A DNA stretch of 64,000 nucleotides, taken from the NCBI RefSeq assembly GCF_038002225.1, contig NZ_JBBOCA010000001.1:310001-374000 (forward strand), given 5' to 3'. Both the position numbers and the translations under genes were made by a program. This document shows, in pieces, positions 34,198 through 43,818 of the stretch (positions within the stretch are counted from its first letter, which is position 1; each line of letters starts with the position of its first letter). Under the pieces are notes generated by a model. It had not been told where the DNA came from and made no database searches. It worked only from the letters and a program-made list of their open reading frames with translations. The DNA comes from Paenibacillus sp. FSL R7-0204 (GTDB lineage Bacteria; Bacillota; Bacilli; Paenibacillales; Paenibacillaceae).

Positions 34198-37100
34198 TTG
34201 GCTAATTTTTCATGGAATCACCAAATGAAAATGAAGTACATCTTTTTATTCCTGGGGTTACTATTAGTTGTTCTATCGGGCTCACGCTTATTATGGATGG
34301 AGTTGTTTGGCGGTTTACAACAGGATTCGATAAAAAACGGGGAACTCCATTTGCGTAATTGGAATGCAGAAGACGGGCAGATTGTTTTGCTTGACGGGGA
34401 ATGGGAATTGTATTCCTCACATTGGTTCAAGGATGGCAAAAAGCAGCAGGGCTTGGCCTTGAGTGAGCCAAGGATGATTCAAGTTCCAGGGGGATGGAAT
34501 CAAGCTGTGCATCCCGGGACCTCTACTCCATATGGATTCGGCTCGTACCGCTTACGAATATATGTGAATCCGCAGCAGTATCTCAACTATAGTATTCGTG
34601 TGCCAAGTATACGCACTTCGTCGGAAGTATACGTAAACGGCCGGTTACTGGCTAAATCCGGGCGGGTAGCGGATTCGGAAGAAGCCTCTATCGCTAAGAA
34701 TCTTCCGTATTCTACGACCTTTAGGGCCGACAAAGATGGTGTAATCGAATTGGTAATTCAAGCGTCCAATTATGTGGATAGCCGGAGCGGTGGCATTGTC
34801 CGGTCTATTAAATTCGGGACAGAAGAAGCAATTACCCAGGAGATGAAACTTTCGGTATCTATGCAGGTTCTGACAACGGTTATCTTTCTGATCCATTCTG
34901 CCTATGCGTTTATATTATTTGTATTGGGTAACAAGCAGACAAAGTTGCTGTATTTCTCTTTGCTGACATTCTCTTTCACACTAAGCGGTGCGTTAAGCAG
35001 TGATGAGAAGCTGTTCCATCAAATCATTTATATCGGCAACGTATGGGATTTCCGGCTATCCAATGTAGCTTTTTTAGTTGGAGCCTATGCATTATTGGAG
35101 TGTACGAATCATCGCGAACTAGCTCTTTGGCACAGAATATATCCTGTATTTAGGGCACTGATCTTGGGGACCGCAGGGATTACGCTATTGTTGGATACCT
35201 ATCAGTTAACCAGCATCTTCCCTGTGTATAATCTGCTAGGCGGTACTGCTGGAGTCGTTGCAACGATTGCGATCTGTAGAACAGTGGTCAAGGATATGAG
35301 AGGGAATCTGTTATTGTTGTTCTCCATCCTTGCGTTGATCCATCATGTGATCTGGATGCTCTTCTGGCGGGAGGGCGGTTATAGTCTTCTCTATTATCCG
35401 TTTGATTTGATTATTTCAATGGGGTGTTTGGCCTCAGTATGGTTTAGGAATTATTTTAAAATGTACGAAAACACGAATGAGCTTGCAACAACCCTGCAAA
35501 GAATGAATGACCATAAGGATCAATTCCTGGCGAATGCTTCACATGAGTTCAAAAATCCGCTGCACAGCATGCTCAACCTATCACAATCTGTTATGAAACG
35601 GGAACAGCATGTAATGCAGGCGAGAAGCATCAAAGAGCTTGAAACTGTTTCTTCTGTAGGGCACCGGCTAACCTTGATATTAAACGATTTGATTGATGTG
35701 ATGAGCCTGCGGGAAGGCAATCCCCGTATCAGCAAAAAGGTTATACCGATCCAGCCGATCGTGACGGGAGTACTTGATATGCTGCAATTGAATGCAGAGG
35801 TGAAATCTATACAAATTACAAATCAAATTCCTGAAGATTTTCCTCTGGTCCATGCAGATGAGAACCGGATTATTCAGATCCTCTTCAATTTACTTCATAA
35901 TGCTGTGAAATACACAAATGATGGAGTTATTTTGATTTCGGCTTATGTAAACGACGGGAGGGCTTATGTCGTTGTTACTGATACCGGAATTGGAATGGAT
36001 GAGGACATGCTCAAATGCCTATTCCACCCATACGAGCAAGCCAACACAACGGAGACCATGGTTGAAGGCGGCTTCGGGTTAGGGCTGAGTATAAGCAAAC
36101 AACTGGCGGAGCTTCATGGGGGCACATTGGATGTAACCTCCATTAAAGGAGAAGGTTCGCAATTCAGCTTCTCTTTACAACTGGCAGGCTTGGAAGCGGA
36201 GGCGGAGAGTGCGCCGGCGAACTCTTTTGAACCGTTACCCATATCTGCTGTAGAAATTCAAGAACCTGTTCCAATGAACATGGGCAACGCAAATCCCCTG
36301 AGTGACGAGACACCGGCAACGTTCTTCAAGATGGATTCCGACCGTCCGGTTCTATTAATTATTGATGATGATCCTGTTAACCTTCAAGTGCTTGAAGCCA
36401 TACTGCCACCAGACGAATATGATACAACCATGGTAACCAGTGCCAGACAGGCGTTGGCTATTCTGGGTACGAAGGAATGGGATGTGGTAATCTCTGATAT
36501 CATGATGCCGATGATGTCCGGATATGAACTGACACGAAGGATTCGTGAGCGATTCACCTTCACAGAGCTTCCGGTTCTGCTTCTTACTGCAAGAAGCCAG
36601 CCACAGGATATACACAGCGGTTTCCTGGCGGGAGCAAACGATTATGTGACGAAGCCGGTAGAGGCCATAGAACTTAAATTGCGGATACAGGCGCTAACGA
36701 CGATCAAACAATCCATTCGGGAACAGCTGCGATTAGAAACTGTATGGCTGCAAGCCCAAATTAAGCCTCATTTCTTGTTTAATGCTTTGAATGCTATATC
36801 AGCATTAACGGATATTAATCTGGAGAAAATGCGTGATTTGCTTGATGAATTCACTAATTATCTGCGAAACAAATTTAAATTCCAGAACATTGCAAGTCTT
36901 GTTCCGGTTGCAGAAGAGCTGAGTTTAGTGCGTTCTTATTTATATATTGAACAAGTACGGTTTGAAGAGAGGCTGCAGGTGATTTGGGAGATTGATGATC
37001 ACAGGTGCATCAAAGTCCCGTTTCTTACGATTCAGCCTCTCGTTGAGAATGCAATTAAACATGGAATCATGAAGCGCAAGCGTGGAGGCAGCATTGTCAT

Positions 37101-37338
37101 ACGTATTTCCTGCGTGGAGACCCGGGCAGAGATCACAATTAAAGATGATGGGGTCGGAATGGATGAGGTTCAATTGCAGCGATTATTGGAAAGGCATAAA
37201 GGAAGTGATTCCGGCATCGGATTAATCAATACGGATCAGCGATTGAAGCGGCATTTCGGAACAGGCCTTCATATCACAAGCTCGCTGGATGCAGGGACAA
37301 CGGTAACTTTTCACGTTCCGCTCAGCAGTAATGAATAA
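34198..37338 (+). CDS. Hybrid sensor kinase with two kinase modules (7TMR-DISM, HisKA, receiver, LytS-type)
   Basis: 1046 residues from a TTG at 34198 that follows GGAGAGGG at good spacing (longer ATG starts at 34177 or 34099 are possible). Order: membrane helix; extracytoplasmic jelly-roll domain (7TMR-DISMED2/GH2-like; PGGWN); seven membrane helices; HisKA with H449 (ASHEFKNP) and ATPase (DTGIGMD, GFGLGLS); receiver domain with D767 (ISDIMMP) and TKPVE; then a second, LytS-type kinase with H858 (KPHFLFNALN) and its own ATPase (NAIKHG, DDGVGMD, GIGLINT). The extracellular domain likely senses a carbohydrate. The LytS-type end could phosphorylate a LytTR regulator not found nearby. Confidence 0.9.
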   Translation: MANFSWNHQMKMKYIFLFLGLLLVVLSGSRLLWMELFGGLQQDSIKNGELHLRNWNAEDGQIVLLDGEWELYSSHWFKDGKKQQGLALSEPRMIQVPGGWNQAVHPGTSTPYGFGSYRLRIYVNPQQYLNYSIRVPSIRTSSEVYVNGRLLAKSGRVADSEEASIAKNLPYSTTFRADKDGVIELVIQASNYVDSRSGGIVRSIKFGTEEAITQEMKLSVSMQVLTTVIFLIHSAYAFILFVLGNKQTKLLYFSLLTFSFTLSGALSSDEKLFHQIIYIGNVWDFRLSNVAFLVGAYALLECTNHRELALWHRIYPVFRALILGTAGITLLLDTYQLTSIFPVYNLLGGTAGVVATIAICRTVVKDMRGNLLLLFSILALIHHVIWMLFWREGGYSLLYYPFDLIISMGCLASVWFRNYFKMYENTNELATTLQRMNDHKDQFLANASHEFKNPLHSMLNLSQSVMKREQHVMQARSIKELETVSSVGHRLTLILNDLIDVMSLREGNPRISKKVIPIQPIVTGVLDMLQLNAEVKSIQITNQIPEDFPLVHADENRIIQILFNLLHNAVKYTNDGVILISAYVNDGRAYVVVTDTGIGMDEDMLKCLFHPYEQANTTETMVEGGFGLGLSISKQLAELHGGTLDVTSIKGEGSQFSFSLQLAGLEAEAESAPANSFEPLPISAVEIQEPVPMNMGNANPLSDETPATFFKMDSDRPVLLIIDDDPVNLQVLEAILPPDEYDTTMVTSARQALAILGTKEWDVVISDIMMPMMSGYELTRRIRERFTFTELPVLLLTARSQPQDIHSGFLAGANDYVTKPVEAIELKLRIQALTTIKQSIREQLRLETVWLQAQIKPHFLFNALNAISALTDINLEKMRDLLDEFTNYLRNKFKFQNIASLVPVAEELSLVRSYLYIEQVRFEERLQVIWEIDDHRCIKVPFLTIQPLVENAIKHGIMKRKRGGSIVIRISCVETRAEITIKDDGVGMDEVQLQRLLERHKGSDSGIGLINTDQRLKRHFGTGLHITSSLDAGTTVTFHVPLSSNE

Positions 37339-37364
37339 CAATGATGAGATCGGACGGAAGGATG

Positions 37365-37411
37365 AAGTGGAAACGGTACCGTCCTTTTAAAGGACGGTAC
37401 CGTTTCCACTT
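37365..37411. terminator. 47-bp near-perfect palindrome between convergent genes
   Basis: Arms of 23 bp (AAGTGGAAACGGTACCGTCC and TTT, then the complement) around a single T. It lies between the hybrid kinase gene and the leftward AarF gene, so it could terminate both transcripts, but there is no T-run directly after either arm. DNA of such length and symmetry can also form a cruciform. Confidence 0.6.
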
Positions 37412-37442
37412 GTACAGTTTAGTTTCGTACGCAGCGTTAATG

Positions 37443-39158
37443 TTATCCACGCGATCCAGACCTCGGCTTCTCCAACCGGCTACGTTCACGCATAGCGTTG
37501 ATTTGCCTCGCATGTCTTTCGTCCCGGCGGCCTTGTCTCGTTCGGAGTTGGCTCAGCATAACGAGCAGGCCCAGGGTGCCGAGTACATAAGAGACGATGG
37601 GATTCACTTCATTCCACAGGTTGACACCGGCCAGAAGTAATACTGCGCCAATGATGGTGGCAATTAACCGCTGTGTATTTTTATTCTGCGTCTCGATTAA
37701 TTTTTGCTCGAGGGAGCTCGCCAGCTTGACCCTTAAGCCTCCGCTATCCATTTTATCGATTGCAGACATGAACTTCTTGGTCGTTGGAAGGATGTCTTTG
37801 AGCATATTCTTGCCATCCTCTACAACTTTGGAGATGACACTTCCCCGCAGATCCCTCCGCACCACCTGTTCCACATAAGGCTTAACCGTCCCGACCAGAT
37901 CAAGGTCCGGGTCCAGTCCGGTACAGAGTCCGTACACGGTGCCTATGGCTTTGCCCAGGAATGTGGTATTGGCAGGTAATTGAAAAGGCTGAGAGTAGAG
38001 GAAATTGCGTAATTCCTCCACATTGTCGCCTGACGTCACAAAACTCAGGTCAAATGTATCGCCGTTGATTTGTTCGAATAATAACGTAAGGTTCCTGGAG
38101 AAGACCTCCAGATCAACATTCCGTCTTAAAAATCTTAACCGGTTCAGGGCATCGATGGCGCCGTGTGCGTCCTTCAAGTATACGGCCAGCAGGAGGGCGA
38201 CCATCTGGGTCTTCATATCTCCGGGAATTCGCCCAACCATGCCAAAATCGATCAGGGCGATGGTGCCGTCAGGCTGCACGAGCACATTGCCAGGGTGGGG
38301 GTCTGCGTGAAACAAGCCATTCAATAAAATCTGTTCCACGAACATTTCGATCAGCGATGTTGCCAGTTGGGTCCGGTCTACCCCCCAAGCCTCGAGCTTG
38401 GCGAAATCATTGATTTTGACACCGTCCATAAACTCCATGGTCAGCACCTGCGATGTAGTACAGGACCAATGGATGTGCGGAATCACGACATCCTTCCGGT
38501 GGGCTAGCTGCTGCTTGAACTCTTCGGCATTACGCCCTTCTTGCTGATAGTCGAGCTCTTCCATAATGGTGTCATGAAACTCATCGTACACGGCATCAAG
38601 ATCCATGAAGTCTGTAATCATCTTCTGGCGCTTCAATAACGAAATAGCGACCTGAATGGATTTCCAATCAATCGCGATAATGTCCTCCACCCCGGGCCGC
38701 ATCACCTTCACGGCGACTTGCTCACCTGTCCGTAAGGTGGCCCGGTGGACCTGTCCAAAGGATGCTGCTGCAATAGGAGTCTCGTTGAACTCAGCATACA
38801 TCTTGCTGATGGATACCCCGAGTTCACGCTCTACCTTCTGCTGGATCTCGGAGAAATCTACGAATTCTACAGAATCCTGCAGCTTGGACAATTCTTCAAT
38901 AACTTCCTTCGGCAGCATATCTACCTGCGCACTCACATGCTGCCCAAGCTTGATAATTAACCCGCCCATATCCATGGCGGTTGTCGTGAAATACGCTGCC
39001 TGCTTGCGGTATAAGGCTTTGGTTCTCGCTGCAAAGCGCCGCCGTGACATCAAGTACTTCAGCTTGCCCAGCCACCAGAAATCCCAGGCGAACTTGAAAA
39101 TCATCCGCATGGTTCTTCGGAACCGTACATCCTTCATTAATTTAAGGAATTCGCTCAT
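37443..39158 (-). CDS. AarF/UbiB (ABC1) family atypical kinase
   Basis: 571 residues: the KxGQ-type N-terminal motif (IIKLGQHVSAQVDMLP), A-rich loop (PIAAASFGQVHRA), VAVKVMRP lysine, catalytic LFHADPHPGN and metal site LIDFGMVG. Two C-terminal membrane helices lie at about 500-540. The family supports isoprenoid quinone synthesis or membrane-lipid homeostasis; in Firmicutes the partner pathway is menaquinone. AGGTGAG precedes the ATG. It stands alone in the minus direction. Confidence 0.93.
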   Translation of the reverse strand: MSEFLKLMKDVRFRRTMRMIFKFAWDFWWLGKLKYLMSRRRFAARTKALYRKQAAYFTTTAMDMGGLIIKLGQHVSAQVDMLPKEVIEELSKLQDSVEFVDFSEIQQKVERELGVSISKMYAEFNETPIAAASFGQVHRATLRTGEQVAVKVMRPGVEDIIAIDWKSIQVAISLLKRQKMITDFMDLDAVYDEFHDTIMEELDYQQEGRNAEEFKQQLAHRKDVVIPHIHWSCTTSQVLTMEFMDGVKINDFAKLEAWGVDRTQLATSLIEMFVEQILLNGLFHADPHPGNVLVQPDGTIALIDFGMVGRIPGDMKTQMVALLLAVYLKDAHGAIDALNRLRFLRRNVDLEVFSRNLTLLFEQINGDTFDLSFVTSGDNVEELRNFLYSQPFQLPANTTFLGKAIGTVYGLCTGLDPDLDLVGTVKPYVEQVVRRDLRGSVISKVVEDGKNMLKDILPTTKKFMSAIDKMDSGGLRVKLASSLEQKLIETQNKNTQRLIATIIGAVLLLAGVNLWNEVNPIVSYVLGTLGLLVMLSQLRTRQGRRDERHARQINAMRERSRLEKPRSGSRG

Positions 39159-39261
39159 TCTTGCTCACCTACCAGAGGTCCATTATGCTGCATCCCAAAT
39201 CTCTCCTTCTAATCATCCATGTGCCTAATTGTATGATATTTCATACCAGACAGATATACAA

Positions 39262-40572
39262 TTAAAGGCTTGGGCGGCTGGCTGCTGATGACTCAGGTTC
39301 GTCCCTGAATGCCCGGCGGCCGAGCAAGCCGACCACCAAAGCCAGCGATGTCAGAACCGCCGCCAGCAGATACAGGTTGACGATCCCGAACCGTTCGGCC
39401 AGTCCTGCCATGACCAGCAGCGAGATGCAGAACACCAGATGCAGCAGCGAGGCTTGCGCCGACAGCACCTTGGGCAGCATCTGCTTACTGGTGCTGCGCT
39501 GGATGAGGGTGCGCCGGTTAATCACCGACAGCTCCGCGAACGGTCCCATCAGCAGGACAAGGACCAGTGCTATATACGGCTGGGTATTCAGAGCATACAC
39601 CATGGTGAGCAGGCCATAGCCCGCCATACCGATGAGCATCGCCCCCAGATAACGGTTGCCGATGAGACGCACTGCCGACAGGACCAGCAGCCCGCCGCCG
39701 ACCGTTCCTGCGAAATAGGCTGCGTTAATGAAGCCCCACCATTCTTCGCCTTGCTTCAGCGCCACCTGGACGAAGGCCAGTGTGAACGCGCCGACCCAGA
39801 CCGAGCCACCAAGCATGTCGATGATGTCCATGAAGGTCAGCATCCGCAGGCGGGGCATACGCCAGATGACTTGCCAGCCTTCGGTCAAGGTCTTCCATTT
39901 CGAAGAAGAAGGTTCCGGTTCCGAGTCTGCCTTCTGTCCCTGCATCTGAGCCATTGCTTCTGCTGGCTCTCTCACTCCAAGCGTAAATGCGGCTGCTAGC
40001 CCGTAGATGGCCGCTGTCAGCAGCAGCGCCGGGCTGGGCCCAAGGAATGCGACCAATAGGCCGCTCAGTCCCCAGCCCGCAAACTGCACGACCTGATCAC
40101 TGACGCTGATCAGACCGTTGGCTTGAAGCAGCCCCTCCTCCCGCGTTACGAGCCGCGGCACCAGTGCATTACGGGCTGGAACGCTCCAGCCGTCCAGGAA
40201 GGACATGACGAAGACCAGGGCAAAGACCAGTGTGAGTGAAGCCGCCGTACTGTTAAGCTGGAGGTACAGAGCCAGCACCACAAACAGCAGGAACTGGCCT
40301 GTCTGGGAGATCAGCAGCAGTGAGGGCAGCTTGAACCGGTTGATAAGCAGCGGGGCGATGAAGCCGCTCACCATCTGGGCGGCGCTGCGCATCAGCGGCA
40401 TCAGCGCCGCCGAGACAAGCGAATCCGTCCGGTCCAGCACCAGCACCGTCAGCGCCATAATATACAGGACATCGGCGGCATTCGCCGCCGTCTGAGTTGT
40501 CCAGAGATAATAGAAGGAACGTGTTAATAACCGTGGTTTCAAGAAATTCCGGGCCTCCATTTCTGCATCCAT
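39262..40572 (-). CDS. MFS transporter (enterobactin/macrolide-efflux type)
   Basis: 436 residues with 12 predicted membrane helices and the ENTS/MefA-like motifs (FYYLWTTQTAANAADVLYIMAL, NALVPRLVTREEGLLQANGLI). A soluble loop at about 200-225 joins the halves. This subgroup exports siderophores or macrolides with proton antiport, but the substrate cannot be read from the sequence. Start ATG at 40572, or at 40560 with better spacing. Confidence 0.9.
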   Translation of the reverse strand: MDAEMEARNFLKPRLLTRSFYYLWTTQTAANAADVLYIMALTVLVLDRTDSLVSAALMPLMRSAAQMVSGFIAPLLINRFKLPSLLLISQTGQFLLFVVLALYLQLNSTAASLTLVFALVFVMSFLDGWSVPARNALVPRLVTREEGLLQANGLISVSDQVVQFAGWGLSGLLVAFLGPSPALLLTAAIYGLAAAFTLGVREPAEAMAQMQGQKADSEPEPSSSKWKTLTEGWQVIWRMPRLRMLTFMDIIDMLGGSVWVGAFTLAFVQVALKQGEEWWGFINAAYFAGTVGGGLLVLSAVRLIGNRYLGAMLIGMAGYGLLTMVYALNTQPYIALVLVLLMGPFAELSVINRRTLIQRSTSKQMLPKVLSAQASLLHLVFCISLLVMAGLAERFGIVNLYLLAAVLTSLALVVGLLGRRAFRDEPESSAASRPSL

Positions 40573-40659
40573 AACCTCAAATGTAAGATAAGGATAACAA
40601 TAATGGAAATTTCAGATTTTGACAAACCTTACTGAGGGAACATGAAGTCGTTAGATTGT

Positions 40660-41880
40660 TCATTTCATATGACGGGTCAATGCCCAGAATATCAGAGCCA
40701 GAGCACTGACCATTGCACCGAGCAGGCACACTCCATTCCAGCCCCAGTAAGCATACATGCTGGTAGATGCGATTGATCCGGTGGCGCTGCCAATCGAATA
40801 GAAGACCATATAACCGGCAGTAATTCTGCTGCGGGCTTCCGGGCGCAGATGAAGGATCATGCTCTGGTTGGTGACGTGTACGGCTTGTACGGCCAGGTCA
40901 AGAAGGATAATCCCAATGATTAACGCGAGCAGCGAATGCGGGGTATAACTGATTGGCAGCCATGAAAGAAGCAGCAGAGTCAGCGCTACGCCGGTGGTCT
41001 TTTGCCCCAAACCCCGATCGGCCAGACGGCCTGCCCGCGCTGCTGCTAACGCCCCGGTAACTCCGGCGAGACCAAACGCTCCAATCGCGGTATGTGACAG
41101 GGACAGCGGCGGAGCACTGAGGGGCAGCACCAGGGAAGTCCACAAGATACTGAACGCGGCGAAAATCAGCAGGCATAACACAGCACGGACTCGCAGCAGC
41201 CGTTCTTGTGCGAATAGCGTGAACAGTGAACGGAGAAGCTGCGGGTAGGATAAAGATTCTCTCCGGGGCTCAGACTGCGGCAGCACCCTGAACAATACAC
41301 CTGCCATGATTAACGTGAGTCCTGCGGAGACAAGGTAGACCGAACGCCAACCGGCCAGATCCGTTAACGCGCCGGCGAATGTCCGCGCCAGTAGAATACC
41401 AATGACAATTCCGCTGGTCACCACACCGACTGTGCGCCCGCGTTCGGCCGGGGCAGACAAGGTGGCTGCGAATGCAACAAGCGTCTGTGTCACTACCGCA
41501 AGCAGTCCGACCGCAGCAATGCCTATGAATAACACCATGCTGGTGGGGGCAGTACCCACGACAATCAAAGCCATCACGGATACCAGCATCTGTCCGGCAA
41601 TCAGCCGGCGCCGACCCAGCAGATCGCCCAGCGGCACCAGCAACAGTAGTCCAAGGGCGTAGCAAATCTGAGTCACTGTAATCACGATGCCGACGGAAGA
41701 ATGCGTAATCCCGAATTCGCTGGAGATCACGTCCAGTAAGGGCTGGGCGTAATAAATGTTGGCTACCGCCAGTCCGCAGGTGATGGCAAATAAGAGCGCA
41801 ACCTTACGGGTCATTAAAGATGCAGATACTGGTTCTGCTGCTACGTCATTAAATTTCGGTTCTTTCACAAAGCCCGCCAA
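40660..41880 (-). CDS. MFS transporter (DHA1-like)
   Basis: 406 residues, 12 helices. Motif A is GDLLGRRRLIAGQ; motif C lies at TSGIVIGILLARTFAG. The start is unusual: GGAGG (41890-41894) is followed by an ATG at 41884 in another frame, giving an 11-codon dead-end, while the true frame opens at TTG 41880. It is divergent from a TetR gene with two shared palindromes, so it is very probably the drug exporter controlled by that regulator. Confidence 0.92.
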   Translation of the reverse strand: MAGFVKEPKFNDVAAEPVSASLMTRKVALLFAITCGLAVANIYYAQPLLDVISSEFGITHSSVGIVITVTQICYALGLLLLVPLGDLLGRRRLIAGQMLVSVMALIVVGTAPTSMVLFIGIAAVGLLAVVTQTLVAFAATLSAPAERGRTVGVVTSGIVIGILLARTFAGALTDLAGWRSVYLVSAGLTLIMAGVLFRVLPQSEPRRESLSYPQLLRSLFTLFAQERLLRVRAVLCLLIFAAFSILWTSLVLPLSAPPLSLSHTAIGAFGLAGVTGALAAARAGRLADRGLGQKTTGVALTLLLLSWLPISYTPHSLLALIIGIILLDLAVQAVHVTNQSMILHLRPEARSRITAGYMVFYSIGSATGSIASTSMYAYWGWNGVCLLGAMVSALALIFWALTRHMK

Positions 41881-41915
41881 ACATAACGCCTCCTTCGATA
41901 TATGGATATAATAAT

Positions 41916-41929
41916 ATACTGATCGGTAT
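41916..41929. promoter_or_regulatory. TetR operator candidate 1
   Basis: ATAC-TGATCG-GTAT, an imperfect palindrome with perfect ATAC/GTAT ends and GATC centre, lies 36 bp before the exporter start codon. A related site is at 42037-42050. Confidence 0.55.
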
Positions 41930-42036
41930 GAAATAATTCCTGATTAATATACCGCTAACCAAAATTAATTGTCAAGGAGTAACTGTGTATGTTCACTCTG
42001 ATTGACAGGAGGATCTGCGGCAAATACAATCGTAAT

Positions 42037-42050
42037 ATACCATTCGATAT
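42037..42050. promoter_or_regulatory. TetR operator candidate 2
   Basis: ATACCATTCGATAT lies 17 bp before the TetR start codon and matches the complement of site 1 (ATACCGATCAGTAT) in its outer positions. It would mediate autorepression. Confidence 0.5.
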
Positions 42051-42066
42051 GAAATGAGGGAGTTCA

Positions 42067-42654
42067 ATGGCCCGGCCGCGTGAATTTGATGAGGATAAGG
42101 CGCTAGAGGCAGCGATGCATGTGTTTTGGGAAAAAGGGTTCGAGGCGGCCTCTTTAAGCGACTTAACCGCAAGAATGGGCATTCAGCGTCCAAGCCTATA
42201 CTCTGCCTTTGGAGATAAAAAAGGATTATTTGAAGCTGCCTTGCGAAAATATACAAGTTCCCATGCCGCGTATGTCCGGGGCAGTCTGCACAAGCATTCT
42301 TCGGTGAAAGAGGCATTCCGTACTTTTTTTGAAGATGTGGTGTCCAAAGAATATGAGAAAAGCCCGAGCACGGGGTGCTTCTGCATCAATTCAATGGTGG
42401 AGCTGGCTCCCCATGATGAGAAGTTCGAGATTCTGACCAGGGAACATCAGATGTACCTCTCGGTCATCTTCCAGGAAACGATTGAACGGGGTATGCAGTC
42501 AGGGGAGCTAGATGCCGGGATTAATGCCAAGAATCTGGCGCAGACACTTGTCATCTCGTTAATAGGACTTACGGTGTTCCTGAAGTCCCGTCCTGACATG
42601 GCAGTTGTTGATACTTTTGTAAAAGAGATACTTAACTTATTAACCATATCCTAA
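42067..42654 (+). CDS. TetR-family transcriptional regulator
   Basis: 195 residues: helix-turn-helix at about 10-55 (ALEAAMHVFWEKGFEAASLSDL, IQRPSLYSAFGDKKGLF) and a helical ligand-binding domain with GCFCINSMVELAP. TGAGGGAGTTCA precedes the ATG. Divergent from the MFS exporter gene; a drug-like ligand is expected to release it from the two palindromes between the genes. Confidence 0.95.
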   Translation: MARPREFDEDKALEAAMHVFWEKGFEAASLSDLTARMGIQRPSLYSAFGDKKGLFEAALRKYTSSHAAYVRGSLHKHSSVKEAFRTFFEDVVSKEYEKSPSTGCFCINSMVELAPHDEKFEILTREHQMYLSVIFQETIERGMQSGELDAGINAKNLAQTLVISLIGLTVFLKSRPDMAVVDTFVKEILNLLTIS

Positions 42655-42671
42655 TCAAAAGAGGAAAGGTG

Positions 42672-43277
42672 ATGGCCATCTTCATGGAATCAACTAAAGA
42701 GAGGGAACTCTCCTTCGATATCCGCAGAACCTTTATCTTGGGTGCCTATATGCGGGAGTGGCAGATGCCGGAATACCGGGTCATTCTGAAGAAGCCCGAA
42801 ACAGGAGCCTATGTTGAGATCTATTATTTTCCTGCAGTGGAGGGGGAAGAGATTACGAGGTTTGCAACAGTCGGGTTATCCGCGACTCACCGCCCGAATG
42901 GGCAAGCTGTGGGTACAGAGTGGGTGATGGCTCTGACCTCTGACTTAGGCGGAGAGTCTATGGACCGGATATTTACCTATCTCAGTGATCTTATCGCCCA
43001 TCATATAGAGGCTGCCGGTGATTCGCGGATACCTAGGGTTATGGAAGAGAGCCCGCTTGCCCCGGCTAACTGGACAACCACTGCTTTTCTATTGGATGAG
43101 CTGAGGGGGGAAAGTGAAGAGCTGGAGGAGATTCAGGTCGGGAGCGAGAGGGTTGAGATCCTATGGGCGCTGCCAGTCACGGCGCAGGAGGCTGCATTAA
43201 TTTTAAATGAAGGCGTGGAGGCCTTTGATTTCTACATCGAGGAGATCGAGCATTCCATTATTGATCCGCGGCGCTAG
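42672..43277 (+). CDS. Suppressor-of-fused (SUFU) domain protein
   Basis: About 201 residues without signal peptide or membrane helix. The pattern (ITRFATVGLSATHRP, VMALTSDLGGESMDRIF, PANWTTTAFLLDELRGESEELE, EILWALPVTAQEAALILNEG) fits the bacterial suppressor-of-fused fold, which often accompanies polymorphic toxins as an immunity protein. No toxin gene is adjacent. The start could be ATG 42672 or 42684; neither has ideal spacing. Convergent overlap of 4 nt with the HxlR gene. Confidence 0.75.
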   Translation: MAIFMESTKERELSFDIRRTFILGAYMREWQMPEYRVILKKPETGAYVEIYYFPAVEGEEITRFATVGLSATHRPNGQAVGTEWVMALTSDLGGESMDRIFTYLSDLIAHHIEAAGDSRIPRVMEESPLAPANWTTTAFLLDELRGESEELEEIQVGSERVEILWALPVTAQEAALILNEGVEAFDFYIEEIEHSIIDPRR

Positions 43278-43627
43278 TCAGACTCCAGTTCGCCGATACG
43301 TTCTGCGCCGTATAACTGGTTTAGATGTTCGATATGCGTGATTCCCCAATCATTCATGGCCTGCATAATGCCTGACAAGCTTCGTCCGTATTCCGTGATG
43401 GAATACTCCACCTTTGGCGGGATCTGGTGGTAAATCTCGCGGTGGACAATATTGTGGTATTCCAGCTCACGCAATTGTTGTGTGAGCATTTTCTTGGTGA
43501 TCTCAGGAATGGCTCGCTGTAATTCGCTGAATCTCATGGTTCCGTTAGAGAAGAGGCGCAGCAGAATGACGGGCTTCCATTTCCCCACGAAGATTTCTAA
43601 TGCGGACTCGAATTTGCAGTAGGTCAT
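43274..43627 (-). CDS. HxlR-family regulator with N-terminal redox cysteine
   Basis: 117 residues. Cys4 in MTYCKFESALEIFVGKWKP aligns with the conserved N-terminal cysteine of B. subtilis YodB/CatR, which senses quinones by thiol modification. The winged helix (RFSELQRAIPEITKKMLTQQ) and wing (PPKVEYSITEYG) are complete. AAGGGGG sets the start at 43627. Divergent from DoxX and quinone-oxidoreductase genes; YodB/CatR regulate a DoxX gene (catD) and quinone reductases, so a similar role is likely. Confidence 0.92.
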   Translation of the reverse strand: MTYCKFESALEIFVGKWKPVILLRLFSNGTMRFSELQRAIPEITKKMLTQQLRELEYHNIVHREIYHQIPPKVEYSITEYGRSLSGIMQAMNDWGITHIEHLNQLYGAERIGELESD

Positions 43628-43818
43628 GCCGCTGCCCCCTTGATTCACGTAAGGTATCTTTTAAGTAACTAGGTTTAATAAAAGTGTCTACTTCTCATGT
43701 GAAACCCTTCATATTATTATGCAACTAAGGTTTCTGGAGCGCAAGAAGAACCGCCTGTCCGGGTGGATGGGATGCGGATGGTGTTTGCGTGAACATATGA
43801 GAGGGAGTGACACTGTAC

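Noticed and set aside
37443..39228. Plus-strand frames over the AarF and MFS genes (for example 38656-39228)
   Set aside because: They are antisense to strongly conserved genes, have no ribosome-binding sites and show no known domain.
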